DNA of 64,000 nucleotides from JAEKNW01 sp963678375 (GCA_963678375.2 OY782831.1:1-64000); one strand, 5' to 3'; positions 7,433-15,456 are shown, numbered from the stretch's first letter. Numbers and translations: made by a program. The notes: generated from the sequence alone by a model not told the origin.

Positions 7433-8200
7433 ATAATAGGCTGGGTAGGTGGAAAGAGACTTTTAAGAAAAAGGATCATTCCACTTATCCCAAAACATAA
7501 TTGGTACTGTGAGCCATTTGGTGGAGCAGGTTGGATTTTATTTGCTAAAAGCAATGATGCGAAAGATTGGAAAATAGAGAATAAACCAAATTACCGAGAG
7601 ATATTTAATGATATTAATGGTGATTTGATAAACTTCTGGAGATATATCAAATACCACCCAGATGCTTTTCATAAGGAGTTAGAACAATACATGGCTTCCA
7701 GAGAGCTTTTTAAAGAAATGATTGAAATGAAACCTAGAACAGACTTAGAGAGAGCTGTATTCTTTTATTATAAGCTGTCTTGTTCTTTTGGTGGATTATC
7801 TCGTTCATTTGCTTTAAGAGGTGGTTCTAACATTATCCCTCTATTCAATAAAGATAAAGTTGATAAAGCTTCTAAAAGGCTGGCTAATGTGGTAATAGAT
7901 AATCTTAGCTTTGAGAAGTTAATTACTAAGTATGATAGGGATTTTACCTTCTTTTATGTTGATCCTCCTTATTATGAGAAAGAGAAACTTTATGACAGAG
8001 ATTCTGTTGATGCTTTTACTAAGCATAAGGAACTTAGAGAGCTTCTTGGCAAGGTAAAAGGCAAGTGGTTACTCTCTTATAATGATCATCCTAAAGTAAG
8101 AGAATTATACAAAGGTTATGATATCCAGGAGGCTGAAACACTTTATTCTCTATCAGGGAAAACAATACCAAAGACAGAGATTCTGATAAAGAACTATTAA
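7433..8200 (+). CDS. D12-class adenine-N6 DNA methyltransferase (Dam-type), start codon not canonical
   Basis: The frame ending at 8200 encodes a Dam-family enzyme that methylates adenine in duplex DNA. The SAM-binding motif lies at the extreme N-terminus (GWVGGKRLLRKRIIP, then YCEPFGGAGWILF) and the catalytic motif is FYVDPPYYEK. The first in-frame ATG (7625) lies after the SAM motif, so it cannot be the true start. Upstream of the conserved GWVGGK there is no in-frame ATG, GTG or TTG before a stop at 7403; only ATA codons at 7433 and 7436. GGAG at 7407-7410 is present. Either a rare start is used or the 5' end has mutated. I place the start at the first ATA; about 255 residues. Phage methylases often protect the genome from restriction. 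Confidence 0.7.
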   Translation: MIGWVGGKRLLRKRIIPLIPKHNWYCEPFGGAGWILFAKSNDAKDWKIENKPNYREIFNDINGDLINFWRYIKYHPDAFHKELEQYMASRELFKEMIEMKPRTDLERAVFFYYKLSCSFGGLSRSFALRGGSNIIPLFNKDKVDKASKRLANVVIDNLSFEKLITKYDRDFTFFYVDPPYYEKEKLYDRDSVDAFTKHKELRELLGKVKGKWLLSYNDHPKVRELYKGYDIQEAETLYSLSGKTIPKTEILIKNY

Positions 8201-8244
8201 ACAAGAGCAGACTGCGGTCTGCCTCATCTCTTAAGGAGAAAGCA

Positions 8245-8694
8245 ATGATGAGACATAAAAAAGCTGAATATATAGAATTAGCAAGAAAAATGCTTGTTAG
8301 ACATGAAGGGTTGAAGAATAAACCTTATCGCTGTACTGCAGGTAGGCTAACTATTGGTGTTGGTCGCAACTTAGAAGACAACGGAATAAGAAAAGTTGAA
8401 GCTTACTTCATGCTTGATAATGATATTGATGAAATAAGAGACAGTCTTGAAAAGAAGTATAACTGGTTTGAGAGACTTAATGCCGTTAGAAAGGCTGTTG
8501 TTATTGATATGGCTTTTAACCTAGGAATCTCAAGATTTGGAGCATTTAAGAAGACAATTGCTTTGATAGAATCTGGAGACTTCGAAGAAGCTAGTAAAGA
8601 GATGCTTAGATCAAAATGGGCTGTGCAGGTAGGTTATAGAGCAAAAGAACTATCTGAGATGATGAGAAGTGGAGAATATAAGGAGATAAGATGA
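8245..8694 (+). CDS. Phage lysozyme (endolysin), GH24 family
   Basis: 149 residues with AAGGAG upstream. The T4-lysozyme-type active site is clear: catalytic Glu21 in RHEGL, then YRCTAGRLTIGVGRNLED with the conserved Thr-Ile-Gly. As in many endolysins of this branch, Cys stands where T4 has Asp20. The C-terminus has the FGAFKKTIALI and W-rich helices of the fold. It cleaves the glycan strand of peptidoglycan to release virions. No signal peptide, so export depends on a holin. Confidence 0.85.
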   Translation: MMRHKKAEYIELARKMLVRHEGLKNKPYRCTAGRLTIGVGRNLEDNGIRKVEAYFMLDNDIDEIRDSLEKKYNWFERLNAVRKAVVIDMAFNLGISRFGAFKKTIALIESGDFEEASKEMLRSKWAVQVGYRAKELSEMMRSGEYKEIR

Positions 8695-9011
8695 AGGTAT
8701 ATACAAATATAAATACTTTGGTTAAGGTAAAGAGATTGTTAGATGGAATAGGTTTGAATGGTGTCCTTGATGGAGAAGCTAAAGCCAATAAGAACTTAGA
8801 TGAACTGTTAAATGATTTGCTAACAGGTGGAAAAGCTATTGAATTCTTACAAACAATTACCAGAAACAATGATGTTGATTTTGGAGAAATGGAGCCTGAG
8901 GAGGTGCAAAAACTGGTATCAGATTTTTTTACAGGTATCATCAAGTTCTTACCAGAATCAGTAATCAAAAAAATGGGGATTCTAACAAAAACACAGGGAA
9001 TATCTTCTTAG
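8691..9011 (+). CDS. Tail assembly chaperone, short (unshifted) form
   Basis: 106 residues, overlapping the lysozyme stop by 4 nt (ATGA) and lying just upstream of the tape-measure gene. The protein is helical and acidic (ANKNLDELLNDLL, EMEPEEVQKLVSDFFTGIIKFLPES), typical of siphophage tail chaperones (lambda gpG, HK97 gp13) that coat the tape measure before tail assembly. Near its 3' end an A7 run (8967-8973) precedes an overlapping open frame in the -1 register, so a longer fused form is likely. Confidence 0.65.
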   Translation: MKVYTNINTLVKVKRLLDGIGLNGVLDGEAKANKNLDELLNDLLTGGKAIEFLQTITRNNDVDFGEMEPEEVQKLVSDFFTGIIKFLPESVIKKMGILTKTQGISS

Positions 9012-9112
9012 ACTATATCTATATGCTTAAAAGATTGGATTTATGGTATGATGATATTGAACTTGATGAAGCTGTTTATCTGTTGGGTAAATATAGAGAT
9101 GAGAGTGTTTAA
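8966..9112 (+). CDS. Tail assembly chaperone, -1 frameshift extension (GT-like fusion part)
   Basis: The frame one base back from the chaperone gene is open from before the A7 run to a TAA at 9110-9112. After the shift it encodes about 48 residues ending LDEAVYLLGKYRDESV, an acidic/aromatic helical segment (IFLDYIYMLKRLDLWYDD) like the downstream part of other tail chaperone fusions. It has no start signal of its own and lies at the standard place for lambda-type G/GT recoding. Zero-frame codons at the site are ATC AAA AAA ATG, so the slip is on Lys codons though not a perfect X-XXY-YYZ heptamer; slippage by RNA polymerase on A7 is an alternative. Confidence 0.65.
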   Translation, partial: QKNGDSNKNTGNIFLDYIYMLKRLDLWYDDIELDEAVYLLGKYRDESV

Positions 9113-9213
9113 AGAAAGCACCTCATTTTCTTCAAAGACTTACTTCTCAAAATGGGAATTAAGCGAGAGGACAAAATATCCACCGTTCGAAGTAAGAAGG
9201 GAGTTAAGAAGAA

Positions 9214-12141
9214 ATGTCAAATAGTAAGCTAAAATTCAGTTTGATGATTGATATAGACAAGGCTCGTAGAGCTATCTCATTAATTCAAAGTGAGATAAGT
9301 AATGTCCAAAAGTCATTAGGAAGTGATATTACACTGGATGTCGATGTAAGTGAGGCTGAAAGCAATCTAGAAGATCTTGATGGAAAGACTGTTAATGTTG
9401 ACGGAGATGCTTCAGGAGTAGTTGCATCTTCTTCAGATGCTCAAGGTGCTATTGATGAAGTACCAGATGAAAAAGAGACCAAGTTTGTGGGAGATGGTCA
9501 GCCATTGCTACAGACAATGAGCCAGATAACTTTAGCATTAGGTGGATTATCAATGCTGTACGGTAAAGTCAAATCCGCATTAGGTGGGTATGTGAGTGCT
9601 TCATATACTCAAGAAAAGGCAGAGCTAGACATTATAAATGCTATGAGAGTTAAAGGTACTGCTACTGAAAAGAATGTTGATTTAGTTATGAAATTAGCTA
9701 GCGAGACTCAAAAGCTAACTACTGTAGGTGATGAAGAAAGTATGCAACTTCTTACTCTTGCAACTAATATGGGGCTTGCTACAGATAAGATGGAAGAAGC
9801 TTTGCAAGGTTCAATAGGATTGGCTACTGCATTTGCATCTGCAGGACTAAGTAGAGAGACTGCCATGAAAGGAATAGCTCTTGCTTATGAAGGTGAGTTT
9901 ACCCAACTCCAGAGATATATCCCTGCATTGCAGAGTGCTAAAGATGAAACTGAGAAGATGGTTATATTACAAAAAGCTATGGCCGATGGCTTCGAGTTAT
10001 CTAAAGCAGAGACAGAAAGTGGTTCAGGTGCAATGATTCAATATCAAAACTTAGTCGGTGATCTGAGAGAGAAAGTTGGTGATTTTATAAATCAAGCTCT
10101 AACTCCTTTAATAAAGGTCCTTACTAAAATCGTTGGCTTCTTAAATGATTACCCAGGTCTTGTAAAAGTGTTAATATCCGTATTAGGCGTACTTGCTGTT
10201 AGGATAGCATATCTTACAACAAAACAAATAGCCCTAAATGCAGCTAAAGCTGTTGGGGTTGCTTTGACTGGTAATTGGGTTTCACTTGTAGCAGCTGCTG
10301 CAATTGGTGTAGGACTTTATGCCTCCTCAGTAGTATTTGCTGAAGAAAAACAGACTAATTTTAATGAAGCTATTGATGAGTCTAACAGAGGTATAGAGAA
10401 TCAAGAGGAGAGGTTTAAAAGACTTACAAAAGAAGCTAGAGCTTATGCCGATACATTAGATTATGCAACAGCTAAGAAAGATTTGCAAAATATTAGTGAA
10501 TCTATAGATAAGCTTTATGCTTCGGTAGGAGCTGATAGAGATAGTGAGATAATATACTTTCCTAATGATGATGCTGATGAATTCTACAATAAACTGAATG
10601 ACCTGGAAGCCAAAGAAGCGGTCTTAAAACAAAAGATAAGAGATGCTGATGTTCAAGCTACAAGAGATTATTTTGCTGAGAAGGAACGTCTGCAGTATGA
10701 GGCAAGTCTTTCAGGTATAGAACTCTACCAGTATAAGATAAGTCAGCTACAATCTGAATATGATGCTCTTGGAAAGCTTGATGCTGAAAATGTTGAAGCT
10801 AAATTAGATTTAGACAGACAGATGTTAGTATATAAAAAGCAAATTGCTGATGAAGAAAAGCGAATCAAATCAGAGGCACAAGTTGCAGAAAGCATTGAGG
10901 AAGAAAAGTCTAAACAAGCTTTGATTGATTCTCTCAATACCAAGAAGTTGGAGATGGTTCAGTATTATGCCAACCTTCAGCAATTATCAGCAATAAGTTA
11001 TGATAAGATGAAAGCTGACTTTACTAAATATCTTAAAGAAGTAAAAGAAGCTTATGGTGAGGATAGCCAAGAATATAAAACTACAAGAGATGAATTGATA
11101 CAGATTCAAAATGCTACTCAAATGAGAATGATTCAAGATAAAGGGACCTTTATATCTAGAATTAATGCTTTAGATCGTGATTCTAACAGCAAACTCTTAA
11201 ATCAATATGAAAACTTAATGGATGAACTAAAAAGACTATATAAAGAAGATAGTGATGAATATGAAGAGTATAGAAATAAAATTAACCAGCTATCTTCTAA
11301 TGAAGCTCTATCAAAATTCGATGAAGAAGATGATGGACTTGAGGATAAGATAAAGAAAATCAAAAAGTATTATGACTTAAATCATGACTGGCTTGTTGAA
11401 TCAGGGAAAACAGAAGTTGAAATTGAAGAAGCCAAAAGTAAAGCTATCCTTGCTGTAAGAGTTCAACAACTCCAGAGCTCAGTTGCAATAGGTGCAAAGC
11501 TGATGAATGCTTATCAAGGTCAATCTAAATCACTATTTTCAATTGGTAAAGGCTTATCAATAGCACAAGCAACAATAAGTGGTTTCGAGGCTGCAGCTAG
11601 AGCATTTAAAGATTATCCTTTCCCATTCAATGTGATTGTTGCTGCAACACAGGGAGCTTTAGTAGCTGCAGAGATTAGCAAAATTAAAAACACAAAATAT
11701 ATTCCTAAAGCAGAAAAGGGTGGTCTAACAGGCTTACTTGTAGGACCTTCACATGCTAATGGAGGTATCTTAATAGAAGCTGAAGGAAAGGAGTATATTA
11801 CTCAAGGCAAGAGAGTTGATGAATTAGGAGTTGGTTTCTTTGACTTCATTAATTATGCTCCAATAAATAAGGTTAAAGAGGCTTTAACTGGAATACAATT
11901 GCCCACGATGAATATCCCTGCTGTTCCTAAAGTAGCATATGCTTCAGGTGGTGTGGTCTCTTCAGGAAACTCTTTCATTAATGATCTAATCACTGAAATC
12001 AGATCTTTAAGACAAGAATTTAGAGAAAAGAATATGACTGTAAATAACTACATCTCTGCCAATGAAGTAATTGATAAAGCTGATAGTGCTAAGTTTAATG
12101 AAAAGAATGAAGAAGGAAGTATTGTGAGGAGCAGATGGTAG
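9214..12141 (+). CDS. Tail tape measure protein
   Basis: 975 residues, the longest phage gene, placed after the chaperone pair. Features are those of tape measures: a helical N-terminus, a hydrophobic region at about 290-375 with membrane-like segments (VLISVLGVLAVRIAYL, WVSLVAAAAIGVGLYASSVVF), long coiled-coil stretches (about 390-770) and a Gly-rich C-terminal part with GGLTGLLVGPSHANGG. It sets tail length and is ejected with the DNA. The SD is weak (GAAG); a 101-nt spacer with a CCACCGTTCGA repeat lies upstream. Confidence 0.85.
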   Translation: MSNSKLKFSLMIDIDKARRAISLIQSEISNVQKSLGSDITLDVDVSEAESNLEDLDGKTVNVDGDASGVVASSSDAQGAIDEVPDEKETKFVGDGQPLLQTMSQITLALGGLSMLYGKVKSALGGYVSASYTQEKAELDIINAMRVKGTATEKNVDLVMKLASETQKLTTVGDEESMQLLTLATNMGLATDKMEEALQGSIGLATAFASAGLSRETAMKGIALAYEGEFTQLQRYIPALQSAKDETEKMVILQKAMADGFELSKAETESGSGAMIQYQNLVGDLREKVGDFINQALTPLIKVLTKIVGFLNDYPGLVKVLISVLGVLAVRIAYLTTKQIALNAAKAVGVALTGNWVSLVAAAAIGVGLYASSVVFAEEKQTNFNEAIDESNRGIENQEERFKRLTKEARAYADTLDYATAKKDLQNISESIDKLYASVGADRDSEIIYFPNDDADEFYNKLNDLEAKEAVLKQKIRDADVQATRDYFAEKERLQYEASLSGIELYQYKISQLQSEYDALGKLDAENVEAKLDLDRQMLVYKKQIADEEKRIKSEAQVAESIEEEKSKQALIDSLNTKKLEMVQYYANLQQLSAISYDKMKADFTKYLKEVKEAYGEDSQEYKTTRDELIQIQNATQMRMIQDKGTFISRINALDRDSNSKLLNQYENLMDELKRLYKEDSDEYEEYRNKINQLSSNEALSKFDEEDDGLEDKIKKIKKYYDLNHDWLVESGKTEVEIEEAKSKAILAVRVQQLQSSVAIGAKLMNAYQGQSKSLFSIGKGLSIAQATISGFEAAARAFKDYPFPFNVIVAATQGALVAAEISKIKNTKYIPKAEKGGLTGLLVGPSHANGGILIEAEGKEYITQGKRVDELGVGFFDFINYAPINKVKEALTGIQLPTMNIPAVPKVAYASGGVVSSGNSFINDLITEIRSLRQEFREKNMTVNNYISANEVIDKADSAKFNEKNEEGSIVRSRW

Positions 12142-13511
12142 ATTATAGAGTAGAGTTCGTTTCTGCTGAATTTGGCTTTAATCCAGTAGTTTATAACTTC
12201 AATACTGGTTTAGTTAATATTGAATACTCTCCTCAGAAGGTAGCTATCAATAACAATTTTGACCAGGAACCTGATAGAGTTGAAATTGAAATTATCCTGG
12301 ATGATTGGCTTAAGGCTAACCTGGTTAATGGTCTTGAAGTTAGAAATGCTATCAGTAGCTATGATATTAAGGTTTATAGGGGCAATATCCTTGATTTTAG
12401 AGGTGCTGTGCTTTTAGAGGGACTTGGATTCAAACATCCAGACAAAGTGCTTAAATTTAAGGCTTATTCCTATTCTCATTTGCTAAGTTTAGAAAAAGAT
12501 GCTAGCTACTTCCCTGCTAATAGGACTTTAGATCTTATCATGAGTGGGATAAGTCAGAAGGTAGCTGAAAGGTATAATAGATCTTCTAATTTCCTGGATA
12601 AAAACATTATCTATAATAATACTGAGCTGACTGATTATCCCTTCTATGAGATAGCTTCTTTTTATGAGACTGCCTGCTTAGAAAGGACTTCAGATATTGG
12701 TTATGATAGCTATACTCTTCCTTTTCATAATAATGCTATAATCATTAGATTTAGGAGGATTGACTGGGTAATTAATGAATATGAAGGCTCTTATACTCTT
12801 ACTAAGCAAAGCTTTATTGCTGAGATTTCAAACAAGGTCTGTATTGATATGGATATCCAGAGTGAGAAGATTGGAGATTACTCTTCTCTTGATAGTGCTA
12901 GAAATGCTATTGAAACAGCTAAAGAAGATTATCCTGAACACTATGAAGACACTTCCTGGATTGGCAGGAGAGAGTATTCCTTCCTTGAGATATATGGAAC
13001 TACTTACAAGGTTGCTTCTGATAACAGAACTCTTACCATTTCAGGCAAAGTATTTCCAACTTCTTTAATCTTAAAATCTGATAATAGAAAGTATCTTACT
13101 GCCTTAAAATGCTTCCTGGTAATTCATAACTTCACTATTATCAAAAGAGAGGCTGATGGCTTCTTAAGGATAGTCAGAAATCACTGGGGTAATACTGATC
13201 ATGGAGATCTAACAAGTGATGTAACTGAATGTGAGGAGATTAGAAATTTTAAGCAGATAGTGCCTGATTTTAGCTGTTTAGATGCTCTCTACAATTCTGC
13301 TGAACCATTGATAATTCTCTTAACTGACTATTATACTTCAATTGCTAATAAAGCAATCAAATATAAGCTTAAAATAGATGATATAAACAAGAATAACCTG
13401 TCTGTCTTTGATATAATAAGAGTTAAGGAAGAACAGTTATTCCTTACAGAGCTTAAAAGAGACTATATCAGAGATGAATACCAGGCAATAGCATGGAGGA
13501 CTAATGTATAA
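12135..13511 (+). CDS. Phage tail-tip/baseplate protein, family not identified
   Basis: 458 residues, overlapping the tape-measure stop by 7 nt. Directly after a tape measure the usual genes are the distal tail protein and tail-associated hub proteins. The beta-rich opening (VDYRVEFVSAEFGFNP, then VEIEIILDDWLKANL and GNILDFRGAVLLEGLGF) resembles hub proteins that start with a small beta domain. No peptidase or glycanase motif is visible. Translation is coupled at both ends. Confidence 0.5.
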   Translation: MVDYRVEFVSAEFGFNPVVYNFNTGLVNIEYSPQKVAINNNFDQEPDRVEIEIILDDWLKANLVNGLEVRNAISSYDIKVYRGNILDFRGAVLLEGLGFKHPDKVLKFKAYSYSHLLSLEKDASYFPANRTLDLIMSGISQKVAERYNRSSNFLDKNIIYNNTELTDYPFYEIASFYETACLERTSDIGYDSYTLPFHNNAIIIRFRRIDWVINEYEGSYTLTKQSFIAEISNKVCIDMDIQSEKIGDYSSLDSARNAIETAKEDYPEHYEDTSWIGRREYSFLEIYGTTYKVASDNRTLTISGKVFPTSLILKSDNRKYLTALKCFLVIHNFTIIKREADGFLRIVRNHWGNTDHGDLTSDVTECEEIRNFKQIVPDFSCLDALYNSAEPLIILLTDYYTSIANKAIKYKLKIDDINKNNLSVFDIIRVKEEQLFLTELKRDYIRDEYQAIAWRTNV

Positions 13512-13947
13512 TAAAGAAGTAAGATTTATCAGAATAGCTTCCAGTGTTTCAATGCTTACCTTAGAACATGCTGAAGTAGATTATTCTCCTCATAAGAAGT
13601 ACTTAATTGATAAGACTAATGCCTATGATCCTACTATAACGATCAGGAGAGAGCCTTATTATGAAGATAGCTTTAAAGTTGATGCTATCCTAAATACTGA
13701 TCAATATAACGAGCTTAAGGACTACCTGATGGAAGAGGGTAAGCTTTATATTGAATATTATGATGAAACTGGTAAGAAGCAATTCCCTGTGATTATAGAG
13801 AAATACCCTAGTCAGGTTGATGACTTAAGATACTTTACTGAAGTAACAAGAATCGAATTAAAAGCAATATATAAAGAACTATCTCCAATAAACTATGATG
13901 AGGCTCCTGGGTGGGGTAATTCATGGGGTTTAAGCTGGGGATTCTAA
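13504..13947 (+). CDS. Phage tail protein with Gly/Trp-rich C-terminus
   Basis: 147 residues, overlapping the upstream stop by 8 nt. Beta-rich sequence (ITIRREPYYEDSFKVDAIL, KLYIEYYDETGKKQFPVII) suggests a small tail-tip component. The last residues GWGNSWGLSWGF are unusual: alternating Gly, Trp and small residues. Similar short aromatic endings occur on tail proteins that plug or dock to partners; here that is only a guess. Confidence 0.45.
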   Translation: MYNKEVRFIRIASSVSMLTLEHAEVDYSPHKKYLIDKTNAYDPTITIRREPYYEDSFKVDAILNTDQYNELKDYLMEEGKLYIEYYDETGKKQFPVIIEKYPSQVDDLRYFTEVTRIELKAIYKELSPINYDEAPGWGNSWGLSWGF

Positions 13948-13959
13948 AAGGAGGACAAT

Positions 13960-14703
13960 ATGACTGAGACAACTAATTATGGCTTAAAAAAGCCTGCTGA
14001 AGGCTCATCTGGATGGGCTGATGATGTGAATAATAACTTTGATGTAATCGATAATAAAATGAAAGCTAATGAAGGGATTGGAGAGACTTTAAGTGAGCAT
14101 TTATCAGGTACTCCAGGTAAGCATACTGCAGAGCAAATAGATTCTCAAACTGCTGATGTATTGGTAAATGGTAGTTTGGAAAATCTGCTACTAGCTATTG
14201 TAGGGACTACTAATCCTAGTGAGTTTACTAGGAATTTGAAGGATTTAAAGGATCATATTCCTTCTTCAGGTACTAATCATAATGCACAGAACATTTCTTG
14301 TGCCTATGCACAATGGGGGCTAAGATATGGAAACAATGTTTATCTATTATTGGGCTTGATATTTGGAAGAATGCCTTATATGTATGATTTAAGGTATGTA
14401 GCTGATAATACTTCTGTTGATATTCAAGAGAGTATTCTAAAAAGTTATGCTGAGCTTGACTCTAGTCTTAGAGGATCTGTTTCAACTGGATTAGCAATAG
14501 AAATTCTGAAAGATGAAGGTGACTTCTATGTTCAGGAGAACACTATCACTACTAAAATATATAAGAAATTTGAAGAATATGCTGGTATTACTAAAGAGCA
14601 TTTGGATAAGATTAATATAGGTGGTTTAACGGTTGGTTCTACCTATAAAATTATTGTATGGTTTAAGAGAATTGATGCATCAGGACCTGAAGATCCATTA
14701 TAA
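13960..14703 (+). CDS. Probable tail fibre / receptor-binding protein
   Basis: 247 residues with AGGAGG before the ATG. The N-terminus (NYGLKKPAEGSSGWADDVNN followed by NFDVIDNKM) is the particle-attachment motif shared by many tail-fibre and appendage proteins of siphophages. The segment GTPGKHTAEQIDSQTADVLV resembles short fibre shaft repeats. It is the last gene of the late operon, the usual place of the host-recognition gene in transposable siphophages. The variable C-terminus would contact the receptor. Confidence 0.6.
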   Translation: MTETTNYGLKKPAEGSSGWADDVNNNFDVIDNKMKANEGIGETLSEHLSGTPGKHTAEQIDSQTADVLVNGSLENLLLAIVGTTNPSEFTRNLKDLKDHIPSSGTNHNAQNISCAYAQWGLRYGNNVYLLLGLIFGRMPYMYDLRYVADNTSVDIQESILKSYAELDSSLRGSVSTGLAIEILKDEGDFYVQENTITTKIYKKFEEYAGITKEHLDKINIGGLTVGSTYKIIVWFKRIDASGPEDPL

Positions 14704-14712
14704 TATTTCATT

Positions 14713-14770
14713 AAAAGTCTGCAAAATTAAATGAGAAATTTCTCTTCTTTTTTTGCGGACTTTTATCTTT
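14713..14770 (+). terminator. Long hairpin terminator of the phage late operon, overlapping end repeats
   Basis: The left arm 14713-14738 (AAAAGTCTGC...GAGAAA) and right arm 14739-14764 (TTTCTC...GCGGACTTTT) match at about 21 of 26 positions plus a G-U pair, with almost no loop, followed by a T-rich stretch. It lies 10 nt after the fibre gene. The arms are the inverted copy and first direct copy of the 21-nt end repeat, so the same DNA may serve two roles. Confidence 0.5.
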
Positions 14771-14877
14771 TTACATTCATTTTAAACAATTTCTCATTTA
14801 TTCTTGCGGACTATTAGAATAGTATTTAACTACTTTTCTCGTTTTTTCTTGCGGATTTTCTCTTTTATTTTTGCGGA
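14718..14877. repeat. Five 21-nt motifs TTTCTC-N8-TTGCGGA at the prophage right end (MuA-site-like)
   Basis: Direct copies start at 14739, 14790, 14835 and 14857; each is TTTCTC, eight T-rich bases, TTGCGGA. An inverted copy (TTGCAGA variant) occupies 14718-14738, back to back with the first direct copy. The last two copies are 22 nt apart, the others 51 and 45. The Mu right end has three similar-sized transposase sites in direct orientation with R1 and R2 adjacent. The match in size, direction, spacing and location after the fibre gene supports transposase-binding sites. This accounts for most of the 306-nt gap between the prophage and DUF134 gene. Confidence 0.6.
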
Positions 14878-14956
14878 TATTAGCGGCTTACCTTATTGTT
14901 ATACAGTACTTTATTTTATCAGAAGCAATAAATTTTAGAAAAATGAAAGAAATATC

Positions 14957-14994
14957 TTTACAGTTTTGAACCATTGTTCATTATGACATCATAA
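14957..14994 (+). promoter_or_regulatory. Candidate promoter with overlapping palindromic operator for the DUF134 operon
   Basis: TTTACA (14957-14962) and TTATGA (14981-14986), 18 nt apart, can act as -35 and -10. The -10 is the left arm of a perfect inverted repeat TTATGA-CA-TCATAA (14981-14994). The gene starts at 15010 with TAGGAG before it. A palindrome over the -10 fits repression, perhaps by the DUF134 protein itself. Confidence 0.35.
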
Positions 14995-15009
14995 ATCTTA
15001 GGAGTAAAT

Positions 15010-15456
15010 ATGCCAAGACCAAAAATCAAACGCATGGTAGCTAGTCCTCCTCGCTTTAACAGCTTTAAACCAGTAGGAGTAAGAAGAGCTAATCTAGAAA
15101 GAATAGTGATGACTTTAGATGAAATAGAAGCTATAAAGTTAGCTAACTATGATAAGTTGGGCCAACAAGAAGCATCAGAGGAAATGAGTGTCTCTAGACC
15201 TACTTTTACCCGCTTGCTAGACTGTGCTCAGCAGAAAATAGCAGATTTTCTAATTAATGGAAAAGAGCTTGTAATAGAAGGTGGAAATATTCACTTTAGA
15301 GAGAATTTTTATGAATGCCTTGATTGTGGGCATAAGTTCAAAAAAGATATAGAAATTGATGTCAAACAATGTCCTTCCTGTGGTTCAAATAGTCTATTAG
15401 ACTTTGCTGGTAGATTCGGGCATGGTCGCTGTTGCCGCAGAAGAGGACGTAAATAG
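15010..15456 (+). CDS. DUF134-family HTH protein with C-terminal zinc ribbon
   Basis: 148 residues. The N-terminal 95 residues are DUF134: MPRPKIKRMV, then LDEIEAIKLANYDKLGQQEA and a helix-turn-helix ending SVSRPTFTRLLDCAQQKI. The C-terminus adds a zinc ribbon with Cys pairs CLDCGHKF and CPSCGSNSL, and a basic tail with further Cys (GRCCRRRGRK). DUF134 proteins are putative DNA-binding regulators found next to MinD/NifX-type genes in anaerobes, as here. It leads the operon to about 18.3 kb and may sense metal or cluster status through its Cys residues, which is inference. Confidence 0.85.
   Translation: MPRPKIKRMVASPPRFNSFKPVGVRRANLERIVMTLDEIEAIKLANYDKLGQQEASEEMSVSRPTFTRLLDCAQQKIADFLINGKELVIEGGNIHFRENFYECLDCGHKFKKDIEIDVKQCPSCGSNSLLDFAGRFGHGRCCRRRGRK

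Larger units (their letters stand above)
1..14905. mobile_element. Right-hand part of a Mu-like transposable prophage with siphovirus-type tail (left part outside window)
   Basis: From the left edge to about 14.9 kb almost every gene is a phage structural, lysis or packaging gene. The head set (gp29-like portal, gp28-like terminase, G-, gp36- and gp37-like proteins, I-like scaffold) is characteristic of Mu-like transposable phages. The tail set (assembly chaperone pair, tape measure, tail-tip and fibre proteins, no sheath) is siphoviral, as in the transposable phages B3 and D3112. No transposase A/B genes are visible; by analogy they lie to the left of the window. The right limit is inferred from a cluster of 21-nt repeats at 14718-14877 resembling MuA-type end sites, after which host genes begin at 15010. 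The exact terminus is not proven; 14905 is the nearest downstream CA dinucleotide. Confidence 0.85.

Noticed and set aside
7625..8200. Methylase starting at the first in-frame ATG
   Set aside because: It would lose the SAM-binding GGK and PFGGAG motifs encoded upstream in the same frame; the gene must begin before 7439.
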